Positions 22,599-34,621 of a stretch of DNA of 64,000 nucleotides are shown here, piece after piece. The notes beneath the pieces are model-generated. The model saw only the letters and a program-made list of their open reading frames with translations, did not search any database and was not told the origin of the DNA. The stretch spans positions 186,001-250,000 of the forward strand of contig JAINUW010000387.1 in the NCBI GenBank assembly GCA_020205615.1. Reading direction: 5' to 3'. This DNA comes from Panax quinquefolius (Eukaryota > Streptophyta > Magnoliopsida > Apiales > Araliaceae). Positions within the stretch are counted from its first letter, which is position 1; the number at the start of each line of letters is the position of its first letter. The position numbers and the translations under genes were made by a program.

Positions 22599-23595
22599 TG
22601 GACATGATACTCAAGATTGTTAGGTCTTGAAACACAAGATCCAAGATTTGATAGACAATGGTGAGATCATGGTTACCAAACCAGATCAACCTCATGTACA
22701 AGACAACCCTCTTCCTCAACACAAAGAAGAAGAGGTCAATATGATTAGTTGGAGCGCTGGGCAGAGTTCCGATTTTAATGGTGAATCATCCCAGACCATC
22801 AATGACGGTGTTGACAGATGGGATTATGCAAAGTTCCAATTTGCTATGGAACAAAAGATGAAAGCTCTTTGTAAGCAAATTGAACAATTCGCAGAACTGG
22901 TGACTCATCAGCATCAAGTCACATGCCAGTTAGTCAGCCTGGAGCATGCCTATCTCCTTCCTTTTGTTATGAATGTTCCACCATCACCTTCAGAAAGCAA
23001 AGCTATGGAGGATAAGGTTGCGAAGAGAGCAAGTGCTAAAGCCCGTCGGGATTTTGCCAATAAAAGGGAATTTACATACCTGGGCCAACCTATAGAGGAG
23101 ATATTTCAGATGCTAATCAACGAAGGAAGAATCACCTCCCTTCTACCTCCAATCAATCCCCGTTCAAGACGGTTCAACTCTGATGGAGTTTGTCAATATC
23201 AATCACATTCTCGCGGCCACAGCACAGAAGAATATTGGGCACTCCGCCATCTTATTCAGAATCTAATTGATAGCGGTGTCCTGCAACTGGCAGACGATGA
23301 CAATATGCTACTCGAGAGTAGGAATACCTGTCCTACCAAATGGAAGGGATTAGTAGCAGTTATATCCGTTGAGGCTGATGAGACTGTCAAACCATTTCCC
23401 ATACAAGCAATTCAACTCAAAGGAGCTGACAATCCTTTGAAAGTGGCTGCACCAGAGCCAATTTCTTTACCCTTCAGACCACAGTATCCTGTTGTTAGCT
23501 TACACAAAGTCCCATGGAATTATGGAGAAGCTAAAGGATCCACATCTCATACTGCTGCTACAGTGTTGAAGGAAAATCCACTGTATCTTCCTTAG
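22599..23595 (+). pseudogene. gag: C gag C-terminal part with Cys-His knuckles, broken
   Basis: Continuation of gag in a shifted frame. At about 22578-22620 this frame holds a CxY-x4-GH-x4-C motif followed by a TAG at 22621. A second, similar motif lies near 23190, where the final Cys is Tyr (GHSTEEYW). Both are followed by a HxIQ(D/N)LIDxG tail, as in the paired knuckles of Tat-lineage gag. The middle has a possible coiled coil (residues 75-110 of the open frame). The TAG at 23593 separates it from protease. Nucleic-acid binding is inferred from family knowledge. Confidence 0.75.
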
Positions 23596-23598
23596 AGG

Positions 23599-24369
23599 AT
23601 GATGAAGCCCGCCATAAAAGCAAAGGGGAAGATTCTCATGGAGAAAATTGAAATATTCCTCTGCATTATGGGCCATAATGAAGCCAAGGTGGTTCTAAGG
23701 TTAAGAGAAGCTCCACATCAGATCTCAATACTGGACTTGGTTTTCTCTTTCGAGGACCACAGAAAGATCTTATTAAAGGTTTTGGAAGAAGCCTACTTGC
23801 CAAAATCAGTGGATGTGGAAAAATTTCAACATCTGGTTGATCAAATTTTTAACAACAATGTGATATCCTTCACTAATGATGATATACCGCCCGAAGGGAT
23901 TGGTCATTGCAAGCTATTGCACATCGCAGTTTTGTCCTCCAGGTATATGTTAGCTGGAGTTCTGATAGATGGAGGTTCGTCTCTGAATATCTGTCCTTAT
24001 GCCACCTTTGTGAAGATGAACGTCAATCTCAAACGGATCTGAAGCAGCCATACGGTTATCAAAGCTTTTGATGGATCTCGATGAAATTCTGTCGGAGAGA
24101 TTGAGCTGCCAATTGAGATTGGTCCAAATACGTTCAATGTATCCTTCCACATCCTTAAGATAGATTCAGGATACAACATGTTATTGGGGAGACCATGGAT
24201 CCACATGGCTGGAGTCGTCCCTTCTACACTACATCAACAACTCAAATACATTGTCAACAATAGCCTAGTCACTGTCAACACTGAGCCAGAATGTCCTCAA
24301 CAAGGAGACCTGCCACTCATCAGCTTCAATTCAGAAGTTGAGTGGCAAGTTTTCACACTTTGGAAGTGA
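23599..24369 (+). pseudogene. pro: C aspartic protease region, broken
   Basis: Would cleave the gag-pol polyprotein. The active-site-like segment reads VLIDGGSSLNICP near 23960-23995, where D-G-G stands in place of the usual D-(N/S/T)-G. Downstream MLLGRPWIHMAGVVPSTLHQ (24178 onward) matches the conserved protease tail of Tat/Ogre elements. A TGA at 24040 and another stop near 24080 interrupt the frame. The protease is unlikely to be functional. Confidence 0.8.
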
Positions 24370-24982
24370 GTAACACACAATACCATCCTATTGGACCGCC
24401 ACTTCCCGTACCCAAGATTTCTGCCGAGGTTATATCGGCCACTCAAGAAATGATGTCATTGGGTTATCAGCCTAGACAAGGGCTTGGTAAAGATAAGCAG
24501 GGTATTAAGCACCCAATTCAAATGTCTAGTCAAACTGGGACATTCGAACTAGGCTATTCTGCCAGTTCCAGTCACAGGAATCCTCATAAGCACAAGCAGA
24601 TTCCTCAAGCTTCTGCCACATGACGATTTTCTCCATTTGCACCTCATGAGCTAATACAGTCTCTAGTAAAGGTTCCAGCCCATGTTATGGCTATGTTGTT
24701 TCCCAAACCAGTACCATTCAAAGCAAAAGAGGTCCTAATTCCTGATTCTGAAGTATAAGAGAGGGAACGGAAACGTAAACATGACATCGCCTTGATGATG
24801 TCACGCATACGCATCATTGTCCATGATGAACATACAAATAGATACACCCTAGACAATGATTGCCTAGATGTTATGGTCATTATTCGGGAAAAGGAGGACG
24901 ATGACAGCCCCTCCATCAGTGCAGCCCATCAGGACTTTACCCTTGACAATTGGAGTAGCACTCCATGCATTGGTCGACGAGG
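24342..24982 (+). pseudogene. C G-patch-like linker between protease and RT
   Basis: After a frame change near 24342, the region contains MMSLGYQPRQGLGKDKQG, a glycine-rich motif of G-patch type that lies between protease and RT in Tat/Ogre polyproteins. Beyond the TGA at 24621 the rest is acidic and low in complexity, with several stops, and ends at a candidate splice donor at 24983. G-patch domains bind RNA or RNA helicases. The role in the element is not known. Confidence 0.65.
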
Positions 24983-25131
24983 GTAAAATGGGCAGAAATC
25001 CCTATGCCATGTAGATAACTTTAATTGCTTACTTTTCTATATAGTATTAGCAGTTATTTTATCAATACATGCTAACACTTTTGTATGATTAAACAATTTC
25101 ATATATTAAGTGAAAGCATATTTTGTTTCAG
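24983..25131 (+). other. Predicted spliceosomal intron between protease and RT of C
   Basis: Donor ACGAGG|GTAAAAT and acceptor TATTTTGTTTCAG|G bound a 149-bp, T-rich segment with stops in all forward frames. Removing it joins the frame ending at 24982 to the frame open from 25133 without a stop at the joint. Ogre-type elements are known to carry an intron at this place, which supports the call. Confidence 0.75.
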
Positions 25132-26428
25132 GACTCTGAATTTAGATGTGCATGTACTTGCTGATGAGGTGCCTTCTCTCCACAAGGACTGTAACTTTGA
25201 TGAAAAGTTGGACTCAGACTTGATGGAAATCCAAGAGGTCATTGAGACACCTCAGGAGATCAAGGAATGGGTCAAAGAAAAACCTAAACCCAACCTTGAC
25301 CAAACCACTTCTTTCAATCTTGGAACCTTAGAAAGCCCTAAGCTAATCCAGATTGGGTCAGACCTAACCCCAAACAAACGGAATGACATGGTTGCGCTAT
25401 TAACCTAATTCCAGGATATGTTTGCATGGTCTCATGAAGACATGGTGGAGTTTAAAGGTTAAAGAAGAAATTGTGAAACAATTTCAAGCTGGCATTATCA
25501 TGGTGTCTACATATCCAGAATGGATATCCAACATTGTTCTTGTGCCTAAACCAGGAGGAAAGGTGCGAATTTGTGTGGATTATCGGGATCTGAACAAAGC
25601 TTTCCTTAAAGATAGCTTTCCTGTGCCCTTTATCCACATTCTTATTGACAATACTGCTTAATACGACATGTACTCCTTTGCTGATTGCTTTGCGGGGTAT
25701 CATCAGATTATGGTCGCTGAGAAAGATCGTGAGAAAACTTCTTTCATCACACCTTGGGGAACCTTCTGTTATAGAAGGTTGTCATTCAGCCTCATCAATA
25801 CCGGGGCAACCTACCAGCGAGCTATGATGGCTCTTTTCCACGATTTAATCCATAAAGAGATAGAGATCTATGTGGATGACAACATTGTCATGTCCTGAAG
25901 GGAAGAAGACCATTTGGACCATCTCAAAAAGCTCTTCAACAGGTTGCGTAAGTACAACTTGAAGTTGAATCCAGCCAAGTGCGCCTTTGGCATTAAATCA
26001 GGCAATTTGCTAGGTTTCCTAGTCAGCCACAAAGGGATTGAGCTGGATCCCACCAAAATCTAGGCTATCAAGGAAATGCCCATTCCTCAGACAGAGAAAG
26101 AAATACGGGGATTTTTGGGAAGAATCAACTTCATTAGCAGATTTATCTCTCTACTCACAGCAACCTGTGAGCCCATCTTCAAATTGTTAAGGAAGAATTC
26201 CTCCATGAAATGGAACGATGAGTGTCAGAAAGCCTTCCTTACAATCAAAGAGCAGCTGGTTAACGCTCCTGTTTTGGTACCTCCCAAGGATGATGTTCCC
26301 CTGTTCATGTACCTGTCCATTAATGACAATGTTATGGGCTGCATGCTGAGGCAAAAAGACGATAGAGGCGAAGAACGAGTTATCTATTATCTTATCAAAT
26401 GATTTAGCAGCAGTGAACACAAGTACAT
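25132..26428 (+). pseudogene. pol: C reverse transcriptase and first half of RNase H, broken
   Basis: Copies element RNA into DNA. The N-terminal lead-in (VNLGT-like, then FAWSHEDM near 25420-25442) is followed by an apparent deletion of part of the fingers and a frame shift near 25450. RT then continues with PEWISNIVLVPKPGGKVRICVDYRDLNK, FADCFAGYHQI and the YVDD catalytic box near 25868-25879. In-frame stops occur at 25659, 25896 and 26060. RNase H starts near 26190 (MKWNDECQKAF) and is cut at SEHKY by the B solo LTR, which duplicated five bases here. Confidence 0.9.
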
Positions 26429-29349
26429 TGTGACGCCCCCAAAATAGGTCTAAATCACCCATCTTGAGTCACCAAATACAAGGTACAAAATTCAAATACA
26501 ACTTATTTATACAATAGCCGTGTGAAATACGACAAAACATAATCTAAGAGTTTTAATAAGAATATTGTCATCTAGACAATATCCACACTCAATGGAGTCC
26601 TCATTACATTTATTGTCACACTATTTAACAGAATAATGAGGACTACTAATGCTATCATCTGGACCGTCACTCCGTTCCCCGACTAGTCCCGACTACGTTC
26701 ACATTTCCGGAAGAGAACAGTGAAAGAAAGGGTGAGCTAAACTAACCCAGTAAGAAATATTATGACAAAGATAATGCAGAATAAATTATCATTAGTCTTC
26801 AAAAATGTTAAACTGATAAAATACAATAGACATCAAGTTTAAGCTGCGGCAATGAATAAGCAATCCATTAGAAGAGTCGAGTAGAGCATGATATCTACTA
26901 TCTTCTATGATTTAAAATGTTTTCATCATTTTTTATCGCTAAGACTCAGCTTAATAAATAAACCACATCATCGAGTCATCCCTGCACTACGGGGCAAGGA
27001 TATTCAATAAATCATCAATGGTCATGACTATACCGAATAATCTCTGGTCATAATCATACCAAAAACTGTCCATCAATGCACTACAAAGCTCTCGAGGACT
27101 TTTACCACATCATTTATAACATTACAGGTCATGATTATACCGAATAATCCCTGGTCATAATCATACCAAGTCCATCTATGCACGTAAGCCAAAGGTGACT
27201 TTCATCACAATATAAGCATGAGGATGATGACAATGACATAATAATTCAATAAAAAAAGTTCAAGAATAAATTTTAAAGATAAGTTAATTTATCTTGAAAT
27301 CAATTACGTACAGATTGTCAACATGATACTGCTTTGTGGAGTAAAATTCAAGAATGCTCAAAAGAATATTTCCATGAAAAGATACCGGATGAAGCGCAAA
27401 TATCCAGGATATTCTACGAATTTCATGGAGTATAGAAGCCAAAACTTTAACCAAATGAGTATCATAGAATATATGAAACTACAAATGGATTTTCACCCGC
27501 CATATGGTAATCTACGTAGACAGATCATTTCCACAATTTAATAAGGAATTAATACGAAGGATCATTCACCATGCATGTGATAATCCACATAGATAGGTTA
27601 TTCTAACAGAATAATAAAGAATGGAACCAGGTCATGCGTAATCCGCACAGATAGGATATTCCAAAAGAATAATAAAGAATGGAATAACAGAAGAATTCAC
27701 CATGCATGCGATAGAGCCATACAGATAAAGTTATTCAAATGTAATAATAAAGAATGGGCAAGATTCAGCGTAATCCGCACAGACAGGATATTCCAACAGA
27801 ATAATAAAGAATGGAATAACAATAGAATTCACCATGCATGCAATAGACCACACAGACAGGTTATTCAAACAGAATAATAAAGAATGGAACCAGGTCTATC
27901 GTAATCCGCATAGACAGGATATTTCAACAGAATAATAAAGAATAGAATAACAGAAGAATTTCACCATGTATGCGGTACTTCGCATAGACAGGTTATTCCA
28001 ACATAATAATAAAGAATGGAATAACAAAAGTTCTCTTCATGAATACAAAAGAAATAATACCCCTTACCTTAGAATAAAGTTGGATACTAGTATATTGAGG
28101 TAGCAGACTTCTCTTCTTTTTTCTCTCTATAATTTCTCTCTATAATAATTGCTCTAAAGCTTTAATGAATTGGTGAGAAATGAAGGAAGAATGAGCTTCT
28201 ATTGATAGGAAAATATAGTTTCGATAATTACACATTTTGGGGCACAAAATATTACAGTACAATACCTCTAACTTTTCTTTCATTTTTAATTAAGTCCTGC
28301 AAGTATTATCAAACTTGCACCACCACCCCTAATAGTAAATAATGTGAATTAATAGTTCAATCATGTGAATCAATAGTTATAAACATGTGAAAATACAAAT
28401 AATAGTATAGTACCTCCATTTATACCTTCATCTTTAACTTAGTCATGCAAGTATTATCAATCTTGCACCAACTCCCCTAATAGTACAAGAATGTGATTCA
28501 ATAGTACACACATGTGAACAAATAGTTATATAAGCATGTGAATTAGTAGCAATTAATTGCTCATTTATCCGATTAATTACCCGATTTATCAATATAACCC
28601 CAGACATCAATTATCATCGGAATAGATGTCGATTTCCACTAACACTAATAATTCCAACACAATGGAACTATCAAATTTATCTTTAATCAACAATAACTTA
28701 TTTAACAACCAGGTCGTTCCCAGGAAAGAGGGGGCTTCCCGATAAGGATTTCTCCTTATTGGCGCACAATTAGATGACCAAACCTCTCATTGACAGAACT
28801 TCTAGACATTATAAATATTGTAATTTAATAATACGAATAACTTTGTCATCTCAATTATTAATTTAATAATATATCATATAATGCAGATGATACTATGACA
28901 ATAATCGAATCAATAATATGAGAGATATGATGCAGCAATTACTGTAGCAATAATTGAGTATAATAGCAATAATTGAGTATAACTGAGTGACTTCTTACGT
29001 AAGCATCAATAATCAATACTGTGTGCTACTATGCAACCACGTGTATTACTGTACTTTTACTATCGGGTAGTTAACATTTTTAACGGTAACACTTTCGTCG
29101 TTATTTTTATAAAATGATAAATCATTCGTTTTCTAACTACGACAATACTTCTGTTGTGGGGTCCACCAATGATTGTGCCGTCGTACAGATATTCCCCGAC
29201 CAAACGAATATTTTATAACAACTTGCATATTTTGCAAAATTTATAAATATTACCCACAACTATAACATTATATCAAATCCACACCATAATATTCAAAAAA
29301 AATATTTCGAGAAATTTAAATCTTTATTCATAAAATTTGGGGTCTCACA
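26429..29349 (-). mobile_element. B: complete solo LTR (copy 2) inside C RNase H
   Basis: A 2,921-bp LTR with ends TGTGACGCCCCC and GGGTCTCACA, flanked by tacat (26424-26428) and tacac (29350-29354), a 5-bp duplication with one change. The RNase H reading continues across it (HKY | YTLIEKTCCALAWA). It has no internal domain, so it arose by LTR-LTR recombination. It lacks the GTACTATTCA array but carries a dimeric tandem array (27546-28030) seen in no other B copy here. The TATA box is mutated on the minus strand (28196-28210). Confidence 0.9.
27546..28030 (-). repeat. Dimeric (58 + 74 bp) higher-order tandem array
   Basis: The phrase aataataaagaatgg recurs at 27610, 27668, 27743, 27800, 27873, 27931 and 28005. 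Intervals are 58, 75, 57, 73, 58 and 74 bp. The short unit carries 'gtaatccgca', the long one 'gaattcaccatgcatgc', strictly alternating for three cycles. Confidence 0.9.
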
Positions 29350-29688
29350 TACACTCTGATTGAGAAGACTTGTTGTGCTTTAGCATGGGCATCCATGAGG
29401 TTACAACATTACCTCCAAGGTCATACAACCCATCTCATATCCCGTGTGGATCCTCTCAAGTATGTGTTCAGTAAGCCCATACTGAATTGTTGGTTGTCCA
29501 TATGGCAGTTGATCCTATAGCAATTTGACATCGTCTACGTGACGTAAAATTCTGTTAAAGGCCAAGGAATTGCAGATCAACTGGCCACCGCACATGCAGG
29601 GGATTACAAATCCTTGAAAACATATTTCCCTGATGAAGGGGTAATGGCAATTCAGCAACACCATCAGTACGATTCATGCCACACATGA
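29350..29688 (+). pseudogene. pol: C RNase H, second half, and connection domain
   Basis: Resumes after the nested LTR with YTLIEKTCCALAWASMRLQHYL, the usual end of Ty3-type RNase H. It continues with a linker containing SVKGQGIADQLA near 29550-29585. Stops at about 29518 and 29545 break the frame. It would degrade the RNA strand of the hybrid in an intact element. Confidence 0.85.
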
Positions 29689-30022
29689 AAAATGTATTTC
29701 GATGGAGCTGTTAACACAGAAGGTTCTGGAGCTGGAGTACAGGGGAGCAGTATCCCATCACCGTCAAATTGCAGTTTGTCAGCACCAACAACACAGCTGA
29801 GTATAAAGGCTGTATCATGGGGCTAAAACTTGCATCAGACGGTTAACTATCTTTGGGGATTCAGAGTTGGTAATTAAACAATCCACAGGAATCTATCAAA
29901 CCAAATAACTACATTTGCTGCCTTACCATCTACAAGTTTTACAGATGGCTTTGGAGTTCTAAGAAATCTTCTTTCTACACATTCCTCGTAATAGGAATGA
30001 TTTTACGGATGCACTAGCAACG
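29689..30022 (+). pseudogene. C archaeal-type RNase H (aRH), broken
   Basis: A second RNase H after the connection domain. Visible landmarks are YFDGAVNTEGSGAG (29697 on), STNNTAEYKGCIMGLKLA (about 29780-29835), FGDSELVIKQSTGIYQTK (about 29855-29910), and the IPR-N-x-ADALATLAS end near 29985-30035. The Asp, Glu and Asp of FDG, AEY and GDS correspond to catalytic acids. Several frame slips separate the blocks. This duplicated domain is characteristic of the Tat lineage of plant Ty3/gypsy elements. Confidence 0.8.
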
Positions 30023-31399
30023 TTGGCCTCCTTGATTCACATACCTGACAAGGAAAACATGCCAAACATCATATTTTCCCTGCAAAAGGCCCTAGTCTAT
30101 GGGAACTATGTTGGAGAAGTATCGGATGAGTTACCTCCCATCCACAACCCTTGGTATCAGCATATCAAGGAGTATCTACGAGATGGATCTACACCCGCTG
30201 AGGCGAAACTCACTGAAAGGAGGCGGATCCATCGACTTGCAATGAAATTCTATCTGAGCAGAGATGCACTCTACAAGAGAGATGCAGGATTACGTTTCCT
30301 CAGATGTCTGGACAAAGACCAAGCTTAGAAGCTTATGGATGAGATCCATGGTGGAGTATGTGGCCCACACATAAGCGGACCCCTACTTGTTAAGAAGATC
30401 CTCAGAACAGGGCATTATTGGCTTACGCTCAAAGTTGACTATGATGATCACGTTAAGAGGTGCTATCAATTCCAAATTCATGGGAATGTTATCCACGCCC
30501 CTCCAAGCGAACTCCACAATATGAGTTCTCCATGGCCCTTCTCAATGTGGGGAATGGACGTGATCTGGCCCATCGAGCCCAAAGCCAGTAATGGACATCG
30601 ATTCATATTCACCATGATTGACTACTTCACCAAATGGGTAGAAGCAGCCTCCTTCCCTAGGGTTACCAAAGAAGTCATCATTGCTTTCATCAGAAACAAT
30701 ATCGTCTGTCGATATGGACAACAAGTGGTCATTGTGTCAAACAATGCTAAAAACCTCAACAACAAAATGATGAAGGAGTTATGTTGTAAATTCCACATCA
30801 AACACCTTAAATCCGTCATCTACCATCCAAAGATGAATGGTGCTGTTGAAGCAGCTAATAAAAACAACAAGAATGTCATGCAGAAAATGTCCGCCAATCA
30901 CAAAGGATGGCCTGACTTCTTGCCTCTAACTTTATTACCCTACAGAACTTTAATGCGTACTTCCACTGGGGCAACACCCTGCTCATTAGCCTATGGGATG
31001 GAAGCAGTGCTCCCCATAGAGGTGGAAATGGAATCCCTTAGAGTGTTGATGGACACTCAGCTGGATGAAAACCAATGGGTACAAGATAGGTATCACCAAT
31101 TATCTCTGATAGACGAAAGGCGAACCGCGGCTATCTTCCATGGTCAGTTATATCAGCAAAGGATCGCAAGATCCTACAACAGGAAAGTCCGGCTACGACA
31201 TTTTAAAAAACACAACTTGGTTTTGAAAAAGATCATTGACAAACAAGATCAATTTAAGGGAAAATTTACTCCTAACTGGGAAGGCCCATTTGTTATCAAG
31301 GAGGTATTAACGGGAGGCGCTCTTAGACTACAGGAAATGGACGACGATGAATTTCCACAACTTATGAACTCAAACACCGTGAAACGGTACTATGTCTGA
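30023..31399 (+). pseudogene. pol: C integrase, broken and catalytically altered
   Basis: Would insert element DNA. A single in-frame TAG at 30326 divides it, and the second part (30335-31399, 354 codons) is otherwise open. The zinc region keeps His5, His12 and Cys43 but has Phe46 where the second Cys is expected (CYQF). In the catalytic core, Asp75 (WGMDVIW) and Glu172 (NGAVEAAN) are present. The middle Asp of the D,D-35-E triad is Asn136 (VSNNAKNL). The C-terminal part has NWEGPFVIKEVL and ends TVKRYYV. Loss of two essential residues plus a stop means it is inactive. Confidence 0.9.
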
Positions 31400-32477
31400 G
31401 GATATCATCAAGCAAACATCCTAGTTTTTGATCATCAAATCACTAGTCATTCCGATTTTCTAACCCTTTTTACATACTCTTCTTCACCTTAGGGAAACAT
31501 ACACTTCAAACCAGCAGCCTGGTTTCACCTCATTTCATGCCTTTCACACAATTTCGGTTATCCCCCCAAGGATTGAACCTTTCACACCTGCAGTTTATCC
31601 TGAAGACGAGATTAAACTTTTTTACGCTTGCAGTTTGTTATGAAGACGGGATCAAACTATTTCCACGCCTGCAGTTTGTCCCAATCATGGGATCAAACTT
31701 TCTTCTCCCCACAGTATAGCCTGCCCATGGGATTCATACTTCTCTTCGGCAGCAATTCATCCTGAGGGGCGAACTACGTCGACCTGATCTCCCAGATAAT
31801 TGGGAGTACGTAGGCAACCATATTCTATATGGCCCAGTCTCAATAAATAAAAAATAACAAAAACATTTCTTCCCTTTTTCTACAAAAACAAAAACAACAA
31901 AAACACTTATAGACCCTTCTTCATTAATAAAGCTTTTACATCCATCTGTCTTTGACATTCAGCGTTGAACCTCTTACACCAGGTTCAATACCTAAGGGTA
32001 CTGGGATAAAGCTTCAATACACCACATTTCATCGGCTTCAGACCAAAGGGATGGAACTACCTAACCTCTCCTCACAAATAGGAGATTCGGTGACCATCTA
32101 AGCTGCGGTTGTGCCTCAAAGAGCAACACCAATCCATAAGAGATGGAATTAACTAGGCTTCTCACAAATAGAAGTACTGGCTTCTCACAAAACCAGTCCC
32201 AAGACACCAAAGATGGTAGGGATATACACAGATCAATGATCCGTTCTGAAAGATCTTGTGACATCTCAATGTCCATACATCAAGGATGAGGTCAAAACGC
32301 ATCAAGATCACAAGTCCCTGAAGAAACAGGCAAATATCAAGCTAGTATCAAGGCACAACTGAAAGGGAAGTGAATCAAAATATATTTCTCTGCCATATAT
32401 ATACTGTTTGATATATACATATGTGTTGTACATGAGAAAATGGATAAGCTAGTCTGTGCAGGAAAATACAAAGCTAT
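31400..32477 (+). other. C untranslated region after integrase
   Basis: No convincing protein. It includes a 41-bp tandem repeat (31550-31750), then 'gaactacgtcgacctgatctc' and 'tacgtaggcaacc' near 31770-31820, words often seen downstream of integrase in Tat-type elements. The remainder to the 3' end of the antisense ORF shows nothing I can identify. Confidence 0.6.
31550..31750 (+). repeat. 41-bp tandem repeat after C integrase
   Basis: gcagttt recurs at 31590, 31630 and 31671, with a degenerate copy at 31711. Each is followed by 'gaagacgggatcaaact' or a variant, so the period is 40-41 bp. Confidence 0.75.
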
Positions 32478-34210
32478 CTACGAATTTGTATATATACGAA
32501 CTATCAGATCTAACATAGCATCCCTCTCCGAAGAAGGAAGTAACGCTGCAAGCTCTTGTCCAATGGTTTCTACACGAGCTAGTAGATCTGAGGCTAACTG
32601 CATGGTGGCATGATGATCATCAATGTATGCACTAATATCGGTAAGGATGCCAGTCGTAAGGGATCTCATTGAAGTACTGTTTATGACGGCCACATCCCGG
32701 GCAGATAGGGCAGCATCCCGCTCTACAATCAATGCATCTCTGGCTGATCTAGCCTTGTCTTTCTTTAATAGAGTTGTGTCTCTCCCATCAAGAGTTGTCA
32801 ACATCAAAGCCCTAACCTAATCTCTCTCAAAGGTCATCAGATGTAGACTACGCCCGGATATTATCTTTGAATCTTTGAATAACAAGATGCACTCGTAGTG
32901 GGAGAATCCATCACAAATGCTGGCAACCCAGCAGTTAAATCCTCCTCGATGGGAATATCAGCCTCCTCCATAGGCTCCTCATCGTCGAAATTAATCCTCT
33001 GCACTGTGGATACTACCACAGCCAATGTAGTCTCTGTCTCCATCCATGTGGAATACTCTGCAGAACAACCTGGATGGCTGACAGAAAATGATGCTAGCTC
33101 TCTCTGATCCCAACAGGCATACAACCTGGATCTATCCTCTGCTGATAAGTGCCGAGAAGCAAAGCGCTGACTCGATGCCCCCTCAAAAGGATAAAAATCC
33201 TAAAATTGGTCAAATTGACACATCACGGCCAGCGGGTGGTAAGTAATCATGCCTCTCAAACCAGCCAGAGGAAGATAATCCATGCCCGAAGCATGAGTAA
33301 TGAAGCTGTAGGGTGAACTAATCCCTGTACACGACAATATAGCGAACGAATCTCCAATCCCTGTTAGGGAAGCTAACCAAGATGCTTCATCTGTATACTC
33401 TGCAAGCTGAAAGGAGTATAACATAGCTATATCATGGGTATAACAATACCCATGCCATTTAAAAGTGCCAATCGGTCTCAGGTGTGACATAAACCACACA
33501 TATAGAATGACCGAGTTACCTGTAAGTACTCTTGCTGTATAAGTGCAGCAGTATATAGCTGACCTCAGAGTCTCTGCGATGATCATCGGTATGATGGTGT
33601 GACCCTCCCTGAGAGCTCTCATTGCCATGATGACTCCTATGTCCAACTCATCCATGTCTCGTGGCATGTAGACATACGATAGTACGCACAATAGCAATAC
33701 ATCCACTCTGGCCAAACGCCAATGATCCTCCAGTATGGTGAAATCCCCGAAATGTCGTGCATAACTATCCTCTGAGCCAAATCTGTCAAACAAAAAATGT
33801 TGGGATATAACATGGCTAGATGTGAGCTCATCCTGCCCCACTCTACGCCTCAATCAATTGAGGGTCATGAACTGCCTACTCATGTCTCTAATCGCCATAT
33901 TCACGCAAGGTCAATCCAGTGGCAGCATCGTCAAACGTGCATACTCCTCCAAAGTAGGAGTCAACTCCATGCTCCGAAATTGGAAAACATGCCTCTCTGA
34001 TACCTAGTGCTCCAGCATGCCCTCCACGAATCTTGTGGGAAACTGAAACATCAACAGGGTCATAGTATGCTGCAACAGATGATCTACAGTCACCCTGTTT
34101 GATGGTGACATGCTATCATACCACGATTGCATACCAGATGCCACCAAAAATGGTGGGGTATGATCAATATGGCTAACTATTGAAGAAGACATCTGTACGA
34201 GCCGTGTCAT
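32478..34210 (-). pseudogene. Antisense extra ORF of C, DUF7745/plant-mobile-domain-like
   Basis: Protein of unknown function encoded opposite to gag-pol. Open blocks at 34210-34004, 33853-33200 and 33124-32861 share one minus-strand frame and are separated by only a few stops. The last block (32807-32478) is in another frame and looks like a coiled coil with repeated ARDA/ERDA. Landmarks are SMELTPTLEEYA (about 33970-33935), LLLCVLSYVYMP, the VILYVWFMSHL stretch, and LPLAGLRGMITY near the end. These match the family I know as DUF7745, found in plant genomes and as antisense ORFs in Tat-lineage elements. Stops at 34004 and about 33197 make it a pseudogene. The family call is from memory of motifs. 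Confidence 0.7.
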
Positions 34211-34621
34211 AAGACCAACCAGGGGTCAATGCTGAATATCTCTGGACATACATACATATGCATAACATAATAACATGCATAATACAATAGATGGCAATAA
34301 AATATAGGGAATGGAAAACTGTACATACATTCCTAATTATATCATCATCTAATACATCTCTGTAAAGCTAAAATAAAGGGAAATGGGGAAAAACAGCACT
34401 ACAACTAAAAAAGGCCAAATCAGGAATAAAAATGCTATGCGATTGAGCGAAATAACCTAAAATCCTGGTTTTCACGAGCCAAACTCTGGCTCCGCATATC
34501 ACTCATTAGTATTCACCTGAATACAAGGTACACTATACCCATGAGCTCAGCTTTTATAAATCATGTTAGGCAATACCTCACACAGGTCCGATGCCGCAAA
34601 ACACAAGGTCATAACCCTAAA

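Noticed and set aside
27546..28030. CRISPR array
   Set aside because: Repeats alternate 58 and 74 bp with conserved 'spacers', in a plant LTR. It is a tandem satellite-like array.
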